Translations under genes and position numbers: made by a program | NCBI GenBank assembly: GCA_020851015.1 | Contig: JADZDN010000455.1 | Span: 1 to 14,153, forward strand | Reading direction: 5' to 3' | Length of the DNA: 14,153 nucleotides | Origin: Alphaproteobacteria bacterium | GTDB taxonomy: Bacteria; Pseudomonadota; Alphaproteobacteria; JAEULC01 | Part shown: in pieces, positions 1-5,847 of the stretch | Position numbering within the stretch: position 1 is the stretch's first letter | Layout of the letters: every line of letters begins with the position of its first letter | The notes under the pieces: model-generated | Told to the model about the DNA's origin: nothing | Seen by the model: only the letters and a program-made list of their open reading frames with translations | Databases searched by the model: none

Positions 1-160
1 GGTGCTTGGCCGAGCAGGTCGGCGTGAAGGCGCCGGGCACCGAGAACAGCACGACCGTCTTGCCCTTGAAGATCGAATCCGTGGTCACTTCCTGGATGCC
101 GTCCGCGCCCTTGTAGCTCAGCGTCATCGACGGAACCTTGTCGCCAACCTTGATCGTCAT
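1..160 (-). CDS. Peroxiredoxin (AhpC/TSA, Prx5-like), N-terminal part only
   Basis: The gene runs off the left edge of the window; 53 N-terminal residues are visible. The protein begins [14 protein letters not shown] and contains the peroxidatic-cysteine motif PGAFTPTC, with the catalytic Cys at residue 49. This motif and the short N-terminus fit the Prx5-like (thiol- or glutaredoxin-dependent) peroxiredoxins, which reduce hydrogen peroxide and organic hydroperoxides. There is no signal peptide, so it is expected in the cytoplasm. The ATG at 158-160 is preceded by a strong Shine-Dalgarno GGGAGGG (plus-strand 169-175) with 8 nt spacing, which fixes the start. It lies 121 bp downstream of the DsbD-like gene on the same strand. 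That gap shows no clear hairpin terminator, so read-through is possible but not shown. A possible resolving cysteine or fused domain lies outside the window. Confidence 0.93.
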   Translation of the reverse strand, partial: MTIKVGDKVPSMTLSYKGADGIQEVTTDSIFKGKTVVLFSVPGAFTPTCSAKH

Positions 161-281
161 TGCTCAAACCCTCCCGAAATAGGCAATTCCGCAGGAGCAC
201 GGAGATGGCTCCGCAGTCCGCCAATAGATAGTCAATGCGCCGATACTGTCCAGTCCCGGCTATTCCCTAAGCCCAGTAAGG

Positions 282-2420
282 TCATGGCCGCTTGGCCACG
301 GGCCGCGCCGGCGCCTGCGCCTGGTCGAGCGCCGTCAGCACGGCCTCGCTGGTCAGAAGCTCGGGCAGCGCGATGCCCTGGGGCGCGGCAGGACCGTAGA
401 TCACGTTGAAGGGAATGCCGTAGCGGCCGAACTTGGTCAGGTAGCGGCCGATCACCGGGTCGGGCCGGGTCCAATCCGCGCGCATGCTGACGATCTCGCC
501 GCCGCCCAGGCGCTCGGCCACCGCACCGCGCTTCAGCACCAGCGTCTTGTTGGCCTGGCAGGTGATGCACCAGTCGGCGGTGACATCCACGAAGACGACG
601 CGGCCCTCGGCGACCAGGGCGGGGATCGCGGCCTCGTCGAAGCCGCGCCAGTGGTCGTCCTTCGCGGCCATGGCCGCATCGCGGCTCGCCGTCGCGGGCA
701 GCGCCATCGCGATCGCCACGGTCGCGATCACATAGGCGCCGACGGCCGCGGGCGCCGCGCGCCGGATCGCGCCGGGCAGATGCCGCGCGAACGCGAAGCC
801 GAGGGCTAGCGCGACCAGCAGCGCGGCCACGATCGCCGCCGCCAGCATGCCGCGCTGGGACGCGAGGACCGCGACCAGCCACGCTGCCGTCAGCGCCAGG
901 GCCAGGCCCAGCGCGCGGCGCAGATGCAGCATCCATCGCCCCGGCCGCGGCAGGCGGGTGGCAAGCCCGGGGAAGGCCGCGATCAGCAGGTAGGGCAGCG
1001 ACAGGCCCAGCCCCAGCGCCAGGAACACGGCGACGATCTCGGGCGCGCCCCGCGACAGCGCGAAGCCGACCGCCGTGCCGAGGAAGGGCGCCGAGCAGGG
1101 CGTCGCCAGCAACGTCGCCAGCGCGCCGGTCAGGAAATGTCCCAGCATGCCGTGGCTCGCGGCATGACCCTCCGCCGCGTCGAAGGCCCAGCGCGGCCCG
1201 CCGATCTCGAACCAGCCCATCAGGTTGCACGCGAACAGCACCAGAATGGCCGCCATCGCGGCGATGAAGCCGGGCTGCTGGAACTGGATGCCCCAGCCCA
1301 CAGCCAGCCCCGCCGAACGCAGGGCGATCGCGCCCCCCGCCAGCAGCAGGAAGGACGCGATGATCCCGGCCGCCGCGGCGATGAAGCCCAGCCGCACCGC
1401 GCCGCGATCGCCGCCGCCGTGGCCGACCACCGACATCATCTTGAGCGAGAGCACCGGCAGCACGCAGGGCATCAGGTTGAGGATAAGCCCGCCCAGCAGC
1501 GCCACCAGCAGCACGCCGCCCAGCACGGCCAGGTCGCCGTTGCCGCCAAGGTCAGCCGCGCTGCCCGGCACGACCGGCGCCTTGACTTCGGCCGCGCGCG
1601 TACTATCAAGCAGCGTGAGCGTTACGCCATCGGCGAGCACGACATCGGGCGCCACCTTGTCCATCGCGATCGCCGAAACCAGGATGGCGCCGTCCGCTGC
1701 CGATATCATGCGGGGCTTCGCGAAGCGCAGGCCCGCCGGGCCCTCGACGATCAGGTCAGGCGCTTTTAGCGGCTCGCGCGCGGCCACGCGCACGGCGAGC
1801 GAGGCCCCCGCTCCATCGCGCAGCAGCGACACGCGCTCGACCGCAAGCCCCGCCGCGCGGCCGTCGCCCGGCACCTTGGCCCGCCAGCGATCGACCAGAT
1901 CGACGAAGGACGACGCGACCGGCGAGCCCGCGGGCAGGTCAACCGCCAGCTCGGCATGGGCCGGCACGCAGATCTTCTCGCACACCAGGTAGTCGACCGC
2001 AGCGCGCAGCCTGACCGGCTCGCCCGGCTTCTTGGGCCGCGCGAGGACCGGCAGCAGGACCTCGCCCTGGTAGCCGAAGGTCTCGATGCCCAGCAGCGTG
2101 TGGCGCTCCGGCGCGGGCCACAGCAGGCTCGCCTCGGCCAGGTTCTCCGACCCCGACCAGTCGACCTGCGCCGGCAGCCCGGCGTCGCCCGGCGAGCGCC
2201 AGTAGGTCCACCAGCCGGGCTCGAGCCGGATCTGCAGGCCAAGTCGCAGTTCGGCCAGGTCGCCGGTCGCCGCCACGGCCGAAACCAGCCGGGCGCGGGC
2301 GAACTCGTGCTTGTCCCAGTCCGACGCCGCGGTATCGGCGGAGACGCGCGCCGCCATGGCCGCGAAGCCGCAGCACACGGCGAACAAAGCCGAAACAATC
2401 CGTAAGCCGCGTCCGATCAT
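282..2420 (-). CDS. DsbD/ScsB-family protein-disulfide reductase
   Basis: This 712-residue membrane protein moves reducing equivalents from cytoplasmic thioredoxin across the inner membrane to periplasmic thiol proteins. Residues 1-28 look like a signal peptide (hydrophobic core, possible cleavage after VSA). Residues 30-290 form the periplasmic N-terminal domain, with a cysteine pair C147/C151 in YLVCEKICVPAHAEL. About eight membrane segments follow (roughly 295-575). They carry the two transmembrane redox cysteines C319 (LMPCVLPVLSLK) and C442 (ATPCSAPFLGTA). A C-terminal periplasmic thioredoxin domain (about 590-700) has the CxxC site DWCITC (C618/C621) and a cis-proline in YGIPFNV. All six cysteines expected for electron relay are present. 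The long N-terminal domain and the CEKICVPA motif favour the ScsB-like branch over enterobacterial DsbD. The ATG at 2418-2420 has no good Shine-Dalgarno, but the signal peptide supports it. The specific periplasmic partner is not identifiable here. Confidence 0.92.
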   Translation of the reverse strand: MIGRGLRIVSALFAVCCGFAAMAARVSADTAASDWDKHEFARARLVSAVAATGDLAELRLGLQIRLEPGWWTYWRSPGDAGLPAQVDWSGSENLAEASLLWPAPERHTLLGIETFGYQGEVLLPVLARPKKPGEPVRLRAAVDYLVCEKICVPAHAELAVDLPAGSPVASSFVDLVDRWRAKVPGDGRAAGLAVERVSLLRDGAGASLAVRVAAREPLKAPDLIVEGPAGLRFAKPRMISAADGAILVSAIAMDKVAPDVVLADGVTLTLLDSTRAAEVKAPVVPGSAADLGGNGDLAVLGGVLLVALLGGLILNLMPCVLPVLSLKMMSVVGHGGGDRGAVRLGFIAAAAGIIASFLLLAGGAIALRSAGLAVGWGIQFQQPGFIAAMAAILVLFACNLMGWFEIGGPRWAFDAAEGHAASHGMLGHFLTGALATLLATPCSAPFLGTAVGFALSRGAPEIVAVFLALGLGLSLPYLLIAAFPGLATRLPRPGRWMLHLRRALGLALALTAAWLVAVLASQRGMLAAAIVAALLVALALGFAFARHLPGAIRRAAPAAVGAYVIATVAIAMALPATASRDAAMAAKDDHWRGFDEAAIPALVAEGRVVFVDVTADWCITCQANKTLVLKRGAVAERLGGGEIVSMRADWTRPDPVIGRYLTKFGRYGIPFNVIYGPAAPQGIALPELLTSEAVLTALDQAQAPARPVAKRP

Positions 2421-2448
2421 TTAACCAATCTGCCCAGCATTGGCCACA

Positions 2449-2478
2449 TTGGCGGCGGCCACGCACTAGATATATAAT
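2449..2478 (+). promoter_or_regulatory. Putative sigma-70 type promoter for the yqgE-like gene
   Basis: A perfect -10 hexamer TATAAT (2473-2478) lies 18 bp from a TTGGCG -35-like hexamer (2449-2454, 4 of 6 consensus). It sits in the only clearly AT-rich stretch of the divergent region. A 10-bp perfect palindrome CGGCGCGCCG (2484-2493) covers the expected transcription start. The direction fits the YqgE gene, giving a leader of about 90 nt. The assignment is by eye only. Confidence 0.45.
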
Positions 2479-2562
2479 TTTTTCGGCGCGCCGGATGCGT
2501 CACATTGCCGTGTTGGGGGAGCGCGGCGGGAAGAGGCATCGTGTCTTGCGCGTTCGTCCATC

Positions 2563-2570
2563 GAGGAGGT
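2563..2570 (+). promoter_or_regulatory. Shine-Dalgarno deciding the yqgE-like start
   Basis: GAGGAGGT (2563-2570) is a near-perfect anti-16S match. It overlaps a GTG at 2569 but stands 7 nt before an in-frame GTG at 2578. The ribosome should therefore initiate at 2578, not at the upstream GTG. Confidence 0.75.
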
Positions 2571-2577
2571 GAACGCC

Positions 2578-3156
2578 GTGCAGGAATCCTCGTCCGGATA
2601 CATGGCTGGCCAGCTTTTGATCGCGATGCCGCAGATGCGCGACCCGCGATTCCAGCGCAGCGTGATCTACATGGGCGTGCACGATTCCAAGTGCGCGATG
2701 GGGCTGGTCGTCAATCGGCTGGTCAGCTCGCTTACCTTTCCCGACCTGCTGCAGCAGCTGAACATCGACTCGGAGAACCTGAAGCAGAGTATCCGCGTGC
2801 ATTTCGGCGGCCCGGTGGAATCGGGCCGCGGCTTCGTCCTGCATTCCGGCGACTTCCAGGATGCCGGCACCACGCCGGTCCCCGGCGGGCTGGCGCTGAC
2901 CGCGACCATCGACATCCTGAAATCGATCGCCACGGGCGGCGGGCCGCGGCGGTCGCTGCTGGCCCTCGGCTATGCCGGCTGGGGACCGAAGCAGCTCGAC
3001 GGCGAGTTGCAGGCCAATGCCTGGCTGTCGGCCCCGGCCGACGAGGACATTGTGTTCGATTCCGACCTCGACACGAAGTGGGAGCGCGCGATGGCCAAGA
3101 TCGGCATCGCGCCGGCGCAGCTGATGGGGCTTTCCGGCGACGCCGGCCACGCCTAA
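2578..3156 (+). CDS. YqgE/AlgH family protein (DUF179)
   Basis: The product has 192 residues from GTG 2578, the usual size for the YqgE/AlgH family. The N-terminal family signature is clear: GQLLIAMPQMRDPRFQRSVI, then GLVVNR, an FGGPVESGRGFVLH block in the middle, and the C-terminal LLALGYAGWGPKQLDGEL motif followed by an acidic NAWL...DEDIVFD region. No signal peptide or membrane segment is visible, so the protein should be cytoplasmic. The family is widespread in proteobacteria, but its biochemical role is not established. The AlgH name comes from an alginate-regulation phenotype and should not be read as function here. The start was chosen by the GAGGAGGT site 7 nt upstream. It is divergent from the DsbD-like gene and 33 bp upstream of the dioxygenase, with which it may be co-transcribed. 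Confidence 0.93.
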   Translation: MQESSSGYMAGQLLIAMPQMRDPRFQRSVIYMGVHDSKCAMGLVVNRLVSSLTFPDLLQQLNIDSENLKQSIRVHFGGPVESGRGFVLHSGDFQDAGTTPVPGGLALTATIDILKSIATGGGPRRSLLALGYAGWGPKQLDGELQANAWLSAPADEDIVFDSDLDTKWERAMAKIGIAPAQLMGLSGDAGHA

Positions 3157-3189
3157 GCTCCGCCTTCCCGTTCCCGAAAGGCGCTTGCG

Positions 3190-4029
3190 ATGCAGATCCA
3201 ACCCGTGGCCGGCGCGCTGGGCGCCGAGATCGCCGGCGTCGACCTGGCGCGCTTGAGCAACGCCGATGCCGTCGCGATCCAGGACGCGTTTCGCGATCAT
3301 CTGGTGCTGTTCTTCCGCGACCAGCGCCTGACGCCCCAGCAGCAGATGGAATTCACGCGCCTGTTCGGGCCGCTGCAAGTCACGCCCTTCGTGAAGGCGA
3401 TGGACGGCTATCCCTACATCGTGCGCGTGCTGAAGGAGGCCGACGAGACGGGCATCAGCACCTTCGGCAATGCCTGGCATGCCGACTTCACCTCGCTGCC
3501 CGAGCCGCCCTTGGGCTCGATCCTCTACGCGCTCGAGGTGCCGGCCTATGGCGGCGACACGATGTTCGCGAACATGTACGCGGCCTACGACGCGCTGTCG
3601 GCGGGCATGAAGCGGATGCTGGAGGGCCTGAAGGCGATCCATGTGGGCAAGCCCTACGGCACGAAATACGGCCCGCCCCGGGACATGAAGACCTCGCGCT
3701 CGATCGAGATCGAGCGCAACCGCCCGGACGCCGACATCGAGGTGGCGCATCCCGTCGTGCGCACGCATCCCGAGACCGCGCGCAAGTCGCTGTTCGTGAA
3801 CCCGATCTACACGCTGCGGTTCGACGGCATGAGCGAGGCCGAAAGCCAGGGGCTGCTGGAATTCCTCTACGCGCACGCCATCCGGCCGGAGTTCACCTGC
3901 CGGTTCCGCTGGACGACGAACGCGCTGGCGCTGTGGGACAACCGCTGCACGCTGCACTATGCCATCAACGACTACGACGGCAGCCGCCGGCTGATGCACC
4001 GCACGATGGTCGCGGGCGCGCGGCCCTAG
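3190..4029 (+). CDS. TauD/TfdA-family Fe(II)/2-oxoglutarate dioxygenase
   Basis: This 279-residue protein matches the usual length of taurine/2,4-D type dioxygenases, which hydroxylate a substrate while decarboxylating 2-oxoglutarate. The iron-binding facial triad is visible: H97 and D99 in AWHADFTSLPEPP, and the distal H256 in TLHYAINDY. R267 in RRLMHR aligns with the arginine that binds the 2-oxoglutarate carboxylate, and R271 with the arginine that in TauD contacts the taurine sulfonate. The N-terminal GAEIAGVDLA segment and DHLVLFFRDQ are also typical. The substrate cannot be told from sequence. No transporter, sulfite-handling gene or other sulfonate gene is nearby, so calling it taurine dioxygenase would be over-reach. 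GAAAGG (3176-3181) lies 8 nt before the ATG. The stop codon abuts a 58-bp palindrome. Confidence 0.92.
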   Translation: MQIQPVAGALGAEIAGVDLARLSNADAVAIQDAFRDHLVLFFRDQRLTPQQQMEFTRLFGPLQVTPFVKAMDGYPYIVRVLKEADETGISTFGNAWHADFTSLPEPPLGSILYALEVPAYGGDTMFANMYAAYDALSAGMKRMLEGLKAIHVGKPYGTKYGPPRDMKTSRSIEIERNRPDADIEVAHPVVRTHPETARKSLFVNPIYTLRFDGMSEAESQGLLEFLYAHAIRPEFTCRFRWTTNALALWDNRCTLHYAINDYDGSRRLMHRTMVAGARP

Positions 4030-4087
4030 GAATTTCCTCGTCCTTCGAGACGGCCCCTTGCGGGGCCTCCTCAGGATGAGGAAATTC
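4030..4087. repeat. Palindromic intergenic element, family A copy 1
   Basis: The element begins at the base after the dioxygenase stop codon. The outer arms are GAATTTCCTCGTCC (4030-4043) and its complement at 4074-4087, with one mismatch that is a G-U pair in RNA. The inner hairpin is GGCCCC (4052-4057), TTGC loop, GGGGCC (4062-4067). Between them lies the family core TCGAGAC...TCCTC. It lies between convergent genes and may serve as a terminator or 3'-end stabiliser, although no long T-tract follows. Confidence 0.8.
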
Positions 4088-4109
4088 TCCCGTCCATCCT
4101 CTCGTCCTC

Positions 4110-4146
4110 GCCCTGAGGAGCCGCCGAAGGCGGCGTCTCGAAGGGC
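4110..4146. repeat. Palindromic intergenic element, family A copy 2 (inverted)
   Basis: The arms are GCCCT (4110-4114) and AGGGC (4142-4146), around GAGGA, a GCCGCC-GAA-GGCGGC hairpin (4120-4134) and GTCTCGA. The core is the reverse complement of the core in the element at 4030-4087, so the two form an inverted pair. It ends 3 bp from the rpsD stop, where its transcript would form a GC-rich hairpin directly after the S4 reading frame. Confidence 0.8.
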
Positions 4147-4149
4147 AGA

Positions 4150-4764
4150 TCAGCGCGAGTAGAACTCGATCACCAGGTGCGGTTCCATCTGGACCGGATA
4201 GGGCACGTCCGACAGCACGGGCGTGCGCAGGAGCTTCGCCGTCAGCTTGTTGTGGTCGACCTCGATATAGTCCGGCACGTCGCGCTCGGTCGACTGCGTG
4301 GCTTCCAGCACCAGGCCCAGCTTCTTCGACTTGTCGCGCACCTCGACGAGGTCGCCTTCCTTGAGCTGGTGCGAGCCGATGTTGAGGCGCTTGCCGTTCA
4401 CCTTCACGTGCCCGTGGTTGATGAACTGGCGCGCCGCGAACACGGTCGGCACGAACTTGGCGCGGTAGACCACGGTTTCCAGCCGCTGCTCGAGCAGGCC
4501 GATCAGGATGTCGGAGTTGCTGCCGCGCCGGCGCACCGCCTCGTCGTAGATCTTGCGGAACTGGCGCTCGCCGATATTGCCGTAGTAGCCCTTGAGCTTC
4601 TGCTTGGCCGCAAGCTGCGTGCCGAAATCGGTCGGCTTCTTGCGCCGCTGGCCGTGCTGGCCCGGGCCGTATTCGCGCTTGTTGACCGGGCTCTTCGGCC
4701 GGCCCCACAGGTTCTGGCCGAAGCGGCGGTTGATCTTGTACTTGGATTCCTGGCGCTTGCTCAT
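4150..4764 (-). CDS. rpsD: 30S ribosomal protein S4
   Basis: This 204-residue protein is a full-length bacterial S4. It binds the 5' domain of 16S rRNA early in small-subunit assembly and helps form the mRNA entry channel. The N-terminus has the basic [21 protein letters not shown] segment and the [19 protein letters not shown] stretch, without the zinc cysteines found in some S4 proteins. The core has [15 protein letters not shown] and the S4 RNA-binding domain at about residues 94-155 ([34 protein letters not shown]). The C-terminus VIEFYSR is typical. GAAAGGA (4770-4776 on plus) lies 5 nt before the ATG. The gene stands alone, not in an alpha operon with rpsM, rpsK and rpoA, as is common in alphaproteobacteria. 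It has its own promoter and leader. Confidence 0.98.
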   Translation of the reverse strand: MSKRQESKYKINRRFGQNLWGRPKSPVNKREYGPGQHGQRRKKPTDFGTQLAAKQKLKGYYGNIGERQFRKIYDEAVRRRGSNSDILIGLLEQRLETVVYRAKFVPTVFAARQFINHGHVKVNGKRLNIGSHQLKEGDLVEVRDKSKKLGLVLEATQSTERDVPDYIEVDHNKLTAKLLRTPVLSDVPYPVQMEPHLVIEFYSR

Positions 4765-4896
4765 GGTCGTCCTTTCGTTGGGCCGGCCCAGCGATGGGTG
4801 CCTAAGCCCTTGTTGTCCCGATAGTTTCTCCCGGGTTTTCGCCTGGGGAACGGGGCCGCCCAGGCGTTGACGCCGGCTGCCCGCCTTCTCGGAAAG
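4765..4896 (-). promoter_or_regulatory. GC-rich structured leader of rpsD
   Basis: If transcription starts about 7 nt after the predicted -10, the rpsD mRNA has a 5' leader of roughly 130 nt. It can form several hairpins. One is GCCTGGG pairing with CCCAGGC (plus 4841-4847 with 4859-4865, 11-nt loop). Another pairs CCCG with CGGG, with one arm at 4817-4820 and the other within the CCCGGG at 4830-4835. A perfect 12-bp palindrome TGGGCCGGCCCA (4779-4790) ends just before the Shine-Dalgarno. S4 represses its own synthesis through mRNA structure in other bacteria. Whether this leader does so is inference; it does not obviously match a leader I know. Confidence 0.45.
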
Positions 4897-4902
4897 TGGC
4901 GC

Positions 4903-4931
4903 GTTTTAGGGGAACGATGGGGGGATGTCAA
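4903..4931 (-). promoter_or_regulatory. Strong sigma-70 type promoter for rpsD
   Basis: On the minus strand a perfect TTGACA (-35, plus 4926-4931) is followed after exactly 17 bp by TAAAAC (-10, plus 4903-4908, 4 of 6 consensus). This is the best -35 seen in the window and it faces rpsD. It lies between the rpsD leader and the repeat pair after trmJ. Confidence 0.65.
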
Positions 4932-4943
4932 ACGGCGCGGCCG

Positions 4944-4966
4944 CATGGTTCGACAAGCTCACCATG
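4944..4966. repeat. Palindromic intergenic element, family B (CATGGT arms)
   Basis: A CATGGT arm (4944-4949) pairs with ACCATG (4961-4966) around TCGACAAGCTC. It is the reverse-complement relative of the element at 9629-9651 and forms an inverted pair with the one at 4988-5010. It lies upstream of the rpsD promoter and downstream of trmJ. Confidence 0.75.
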
Positions 4967-4987
4967 AGAAGAATTTAACGACCGCCT

Positions 4988-5010
4988 CATCCCGAGCCTG
5001 TCGAAGGATG
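4988..5010. repeat. Palindromic intergenic element, family B (CATCC arms)
   Basis: A CATCC arm (4988-4992) pairs with GGATG (5006-5010) around CGAGCCTGTCGAA. Its reverse complement matches the element at 9573-9595 at all but one position. It ends 3 bp before the trmJ stop codon, so it would be transcribed at the 3' end of that message. Confidence 0.75.
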
Positions 5011-5013
5011 CCC

Positions 5014-5835
5014 TCAGCCCTGGCTCTTGCGCTTTCTCCGGCGTCTCACCGGCTCGCCCAGCTCGTCCGTGCCGGCCCGCCAGTCGGTCAGGCAGGCGAC
5101 CATGCCGTGCAGCGTGCGCAGCTCCTGCTCGCTTAGCCCCGCGCGCTGGAACATGTTGCGGATGTTGCGCACCATGCTCGGGCGCTTCTCGACGTTGCGC
5201 AGGAAGCCGCACTCGTCCAGTTCGTGCTCGAGCATGCGGAAGAAGTTGAGCAGCAGCTCCTTGTCCGCGGGCGGCGACCAGCCGTAGCGGTCCTCGCGCC
5301 CGGGGGTGCTGTCGGCGCCCTGGAACCACTCGTAGCCCACCAGCAGCACGGACTGCGCGAGGTTCAGCGACGAGAAGCCGGGGTTGAGCGGGATGGTGAT
5401 CAGCGCATCGGCCAGGGCCAGGTCGTCGTTCTCCATTCCCGCGCGTTCCGGCCCGAACAGCACGCCGACCCTGACGCCTTCCGCGATCTTCTCGCGCATC
5501 TCCCTCGCGGCCTCGCGCGCGGTCAGCACCGGCTTCACCATGTAGCGGTCGCGCGCGGTGGTGGCATAGACCATCTGCAGTCCGGCGATCGCGCGCGCCG
5601 TGTCGCCGAACAGCGTCGCGCCGTCGAGCACGCGGTCCGCGCCCGATGCGGCGGCGACGGCGTGATCGTTGGGCCAGCCGTCGCGCGGCGCCACCAGGCG
5701 CAGGTCGGTCAGCCCGCAGTTCAGCATGGCGCGCGCGGCCGTGCCGATGTTCTGGCCGAGCTGCGGATTGACCAGGATCACCGCCGGCGCGGTCTCGCTC
5801 GCGGCCTGGGTCTTGCGCTTGTCGGTGCCGGCCAT
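5014..5835 (-). CDS. trmJ: tRNA (cytidine/uridine-2'-O-)-methyltransferase, TrmJ-like SPOUT protein
   Basis: The 273-residue protein carries the three knot motifs of the SPOUT/TrmH superfamily. Motif 1 is NPQLGQNIGTAARAMLNCG (23-41), with N29 and the catalytic-type R35. Motif 2 is GVLFGPERAGMEN (124-136). Motif 3 is IPLNPGFSSLNLAQSVLL (148-165). Enzymes of the TrmJ group methylate the ribose of nucleotide 32 in several tRNAs, using S-adenosylmethionine bound in the trefoil knot. The helical C-terminal extension (about 190-250) and overall length also fit TrmJ. A very basic RRRRKRK tail ends the protein and may contact RNA. The ATG at 5835 has no clear Shine-Dalgarno. With only 12 bp from the cimA stop, translation may rely on re-initiation in the same operon. 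The family is secure, but the exact target nucleotide is inferred. Confidence 0.9.
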   Translation of the reverse strand: MAGTDKRKTQAASETAPAVILVNPQLGQNIGTAARAMLNCGLTDLRLVAPRDGWPNDHAVAAASGADRVLDGATLFGDTARAIAGLQMVYATTARDRYMVKPVLTAREAAREMREKIAEGVRVGVLFGPERAGMENDDLALADALITIPLNPGFSSLNLAQSVLLVGYEWFQGADSTPGREDRYGWSPPADKELLLNFFRMLEHELDECGFLRNVEKRPSMVRNIRNMFQRAGLSEQELRTLHGMVACLTDWRAGTDELGEPVRRRRKRKSQG

Positions 5836-5847
5836 GCGCGCGCGGGA

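Noticed and set aside
2466..2495. Rho-independent terminator formed by CGGCGCGCCG and the nearby T-run
   Set aside because: On the plus strand the T-run precedes the stem, and on the minus strand an A-run follows it. Neither orientation gives stem followed by T-tract, and no gene ends there.
2569..2577. Upstream GTG start for the YqgE-like gene
   Set aside because: The GTG at 2569 overlaps the Shine-Dalgarno itself; the GTG at 2578 has proper 7-nt spacing.
2500..3999. Minus-strand open frame (499 codons) opposite the YqgE and dioxygenase genes
   Set aside because: It is a shadow of two genes with clear family motifs, low-complexity, and has no recognisable domain.
4110..5010. CRISPR-like or tRNA-like interpretation of the short palindromic repeats
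   Set aside because: The repeats occur in pairs at gene junctions with variable arms. There is no regular spacer array and no cloverleaf.
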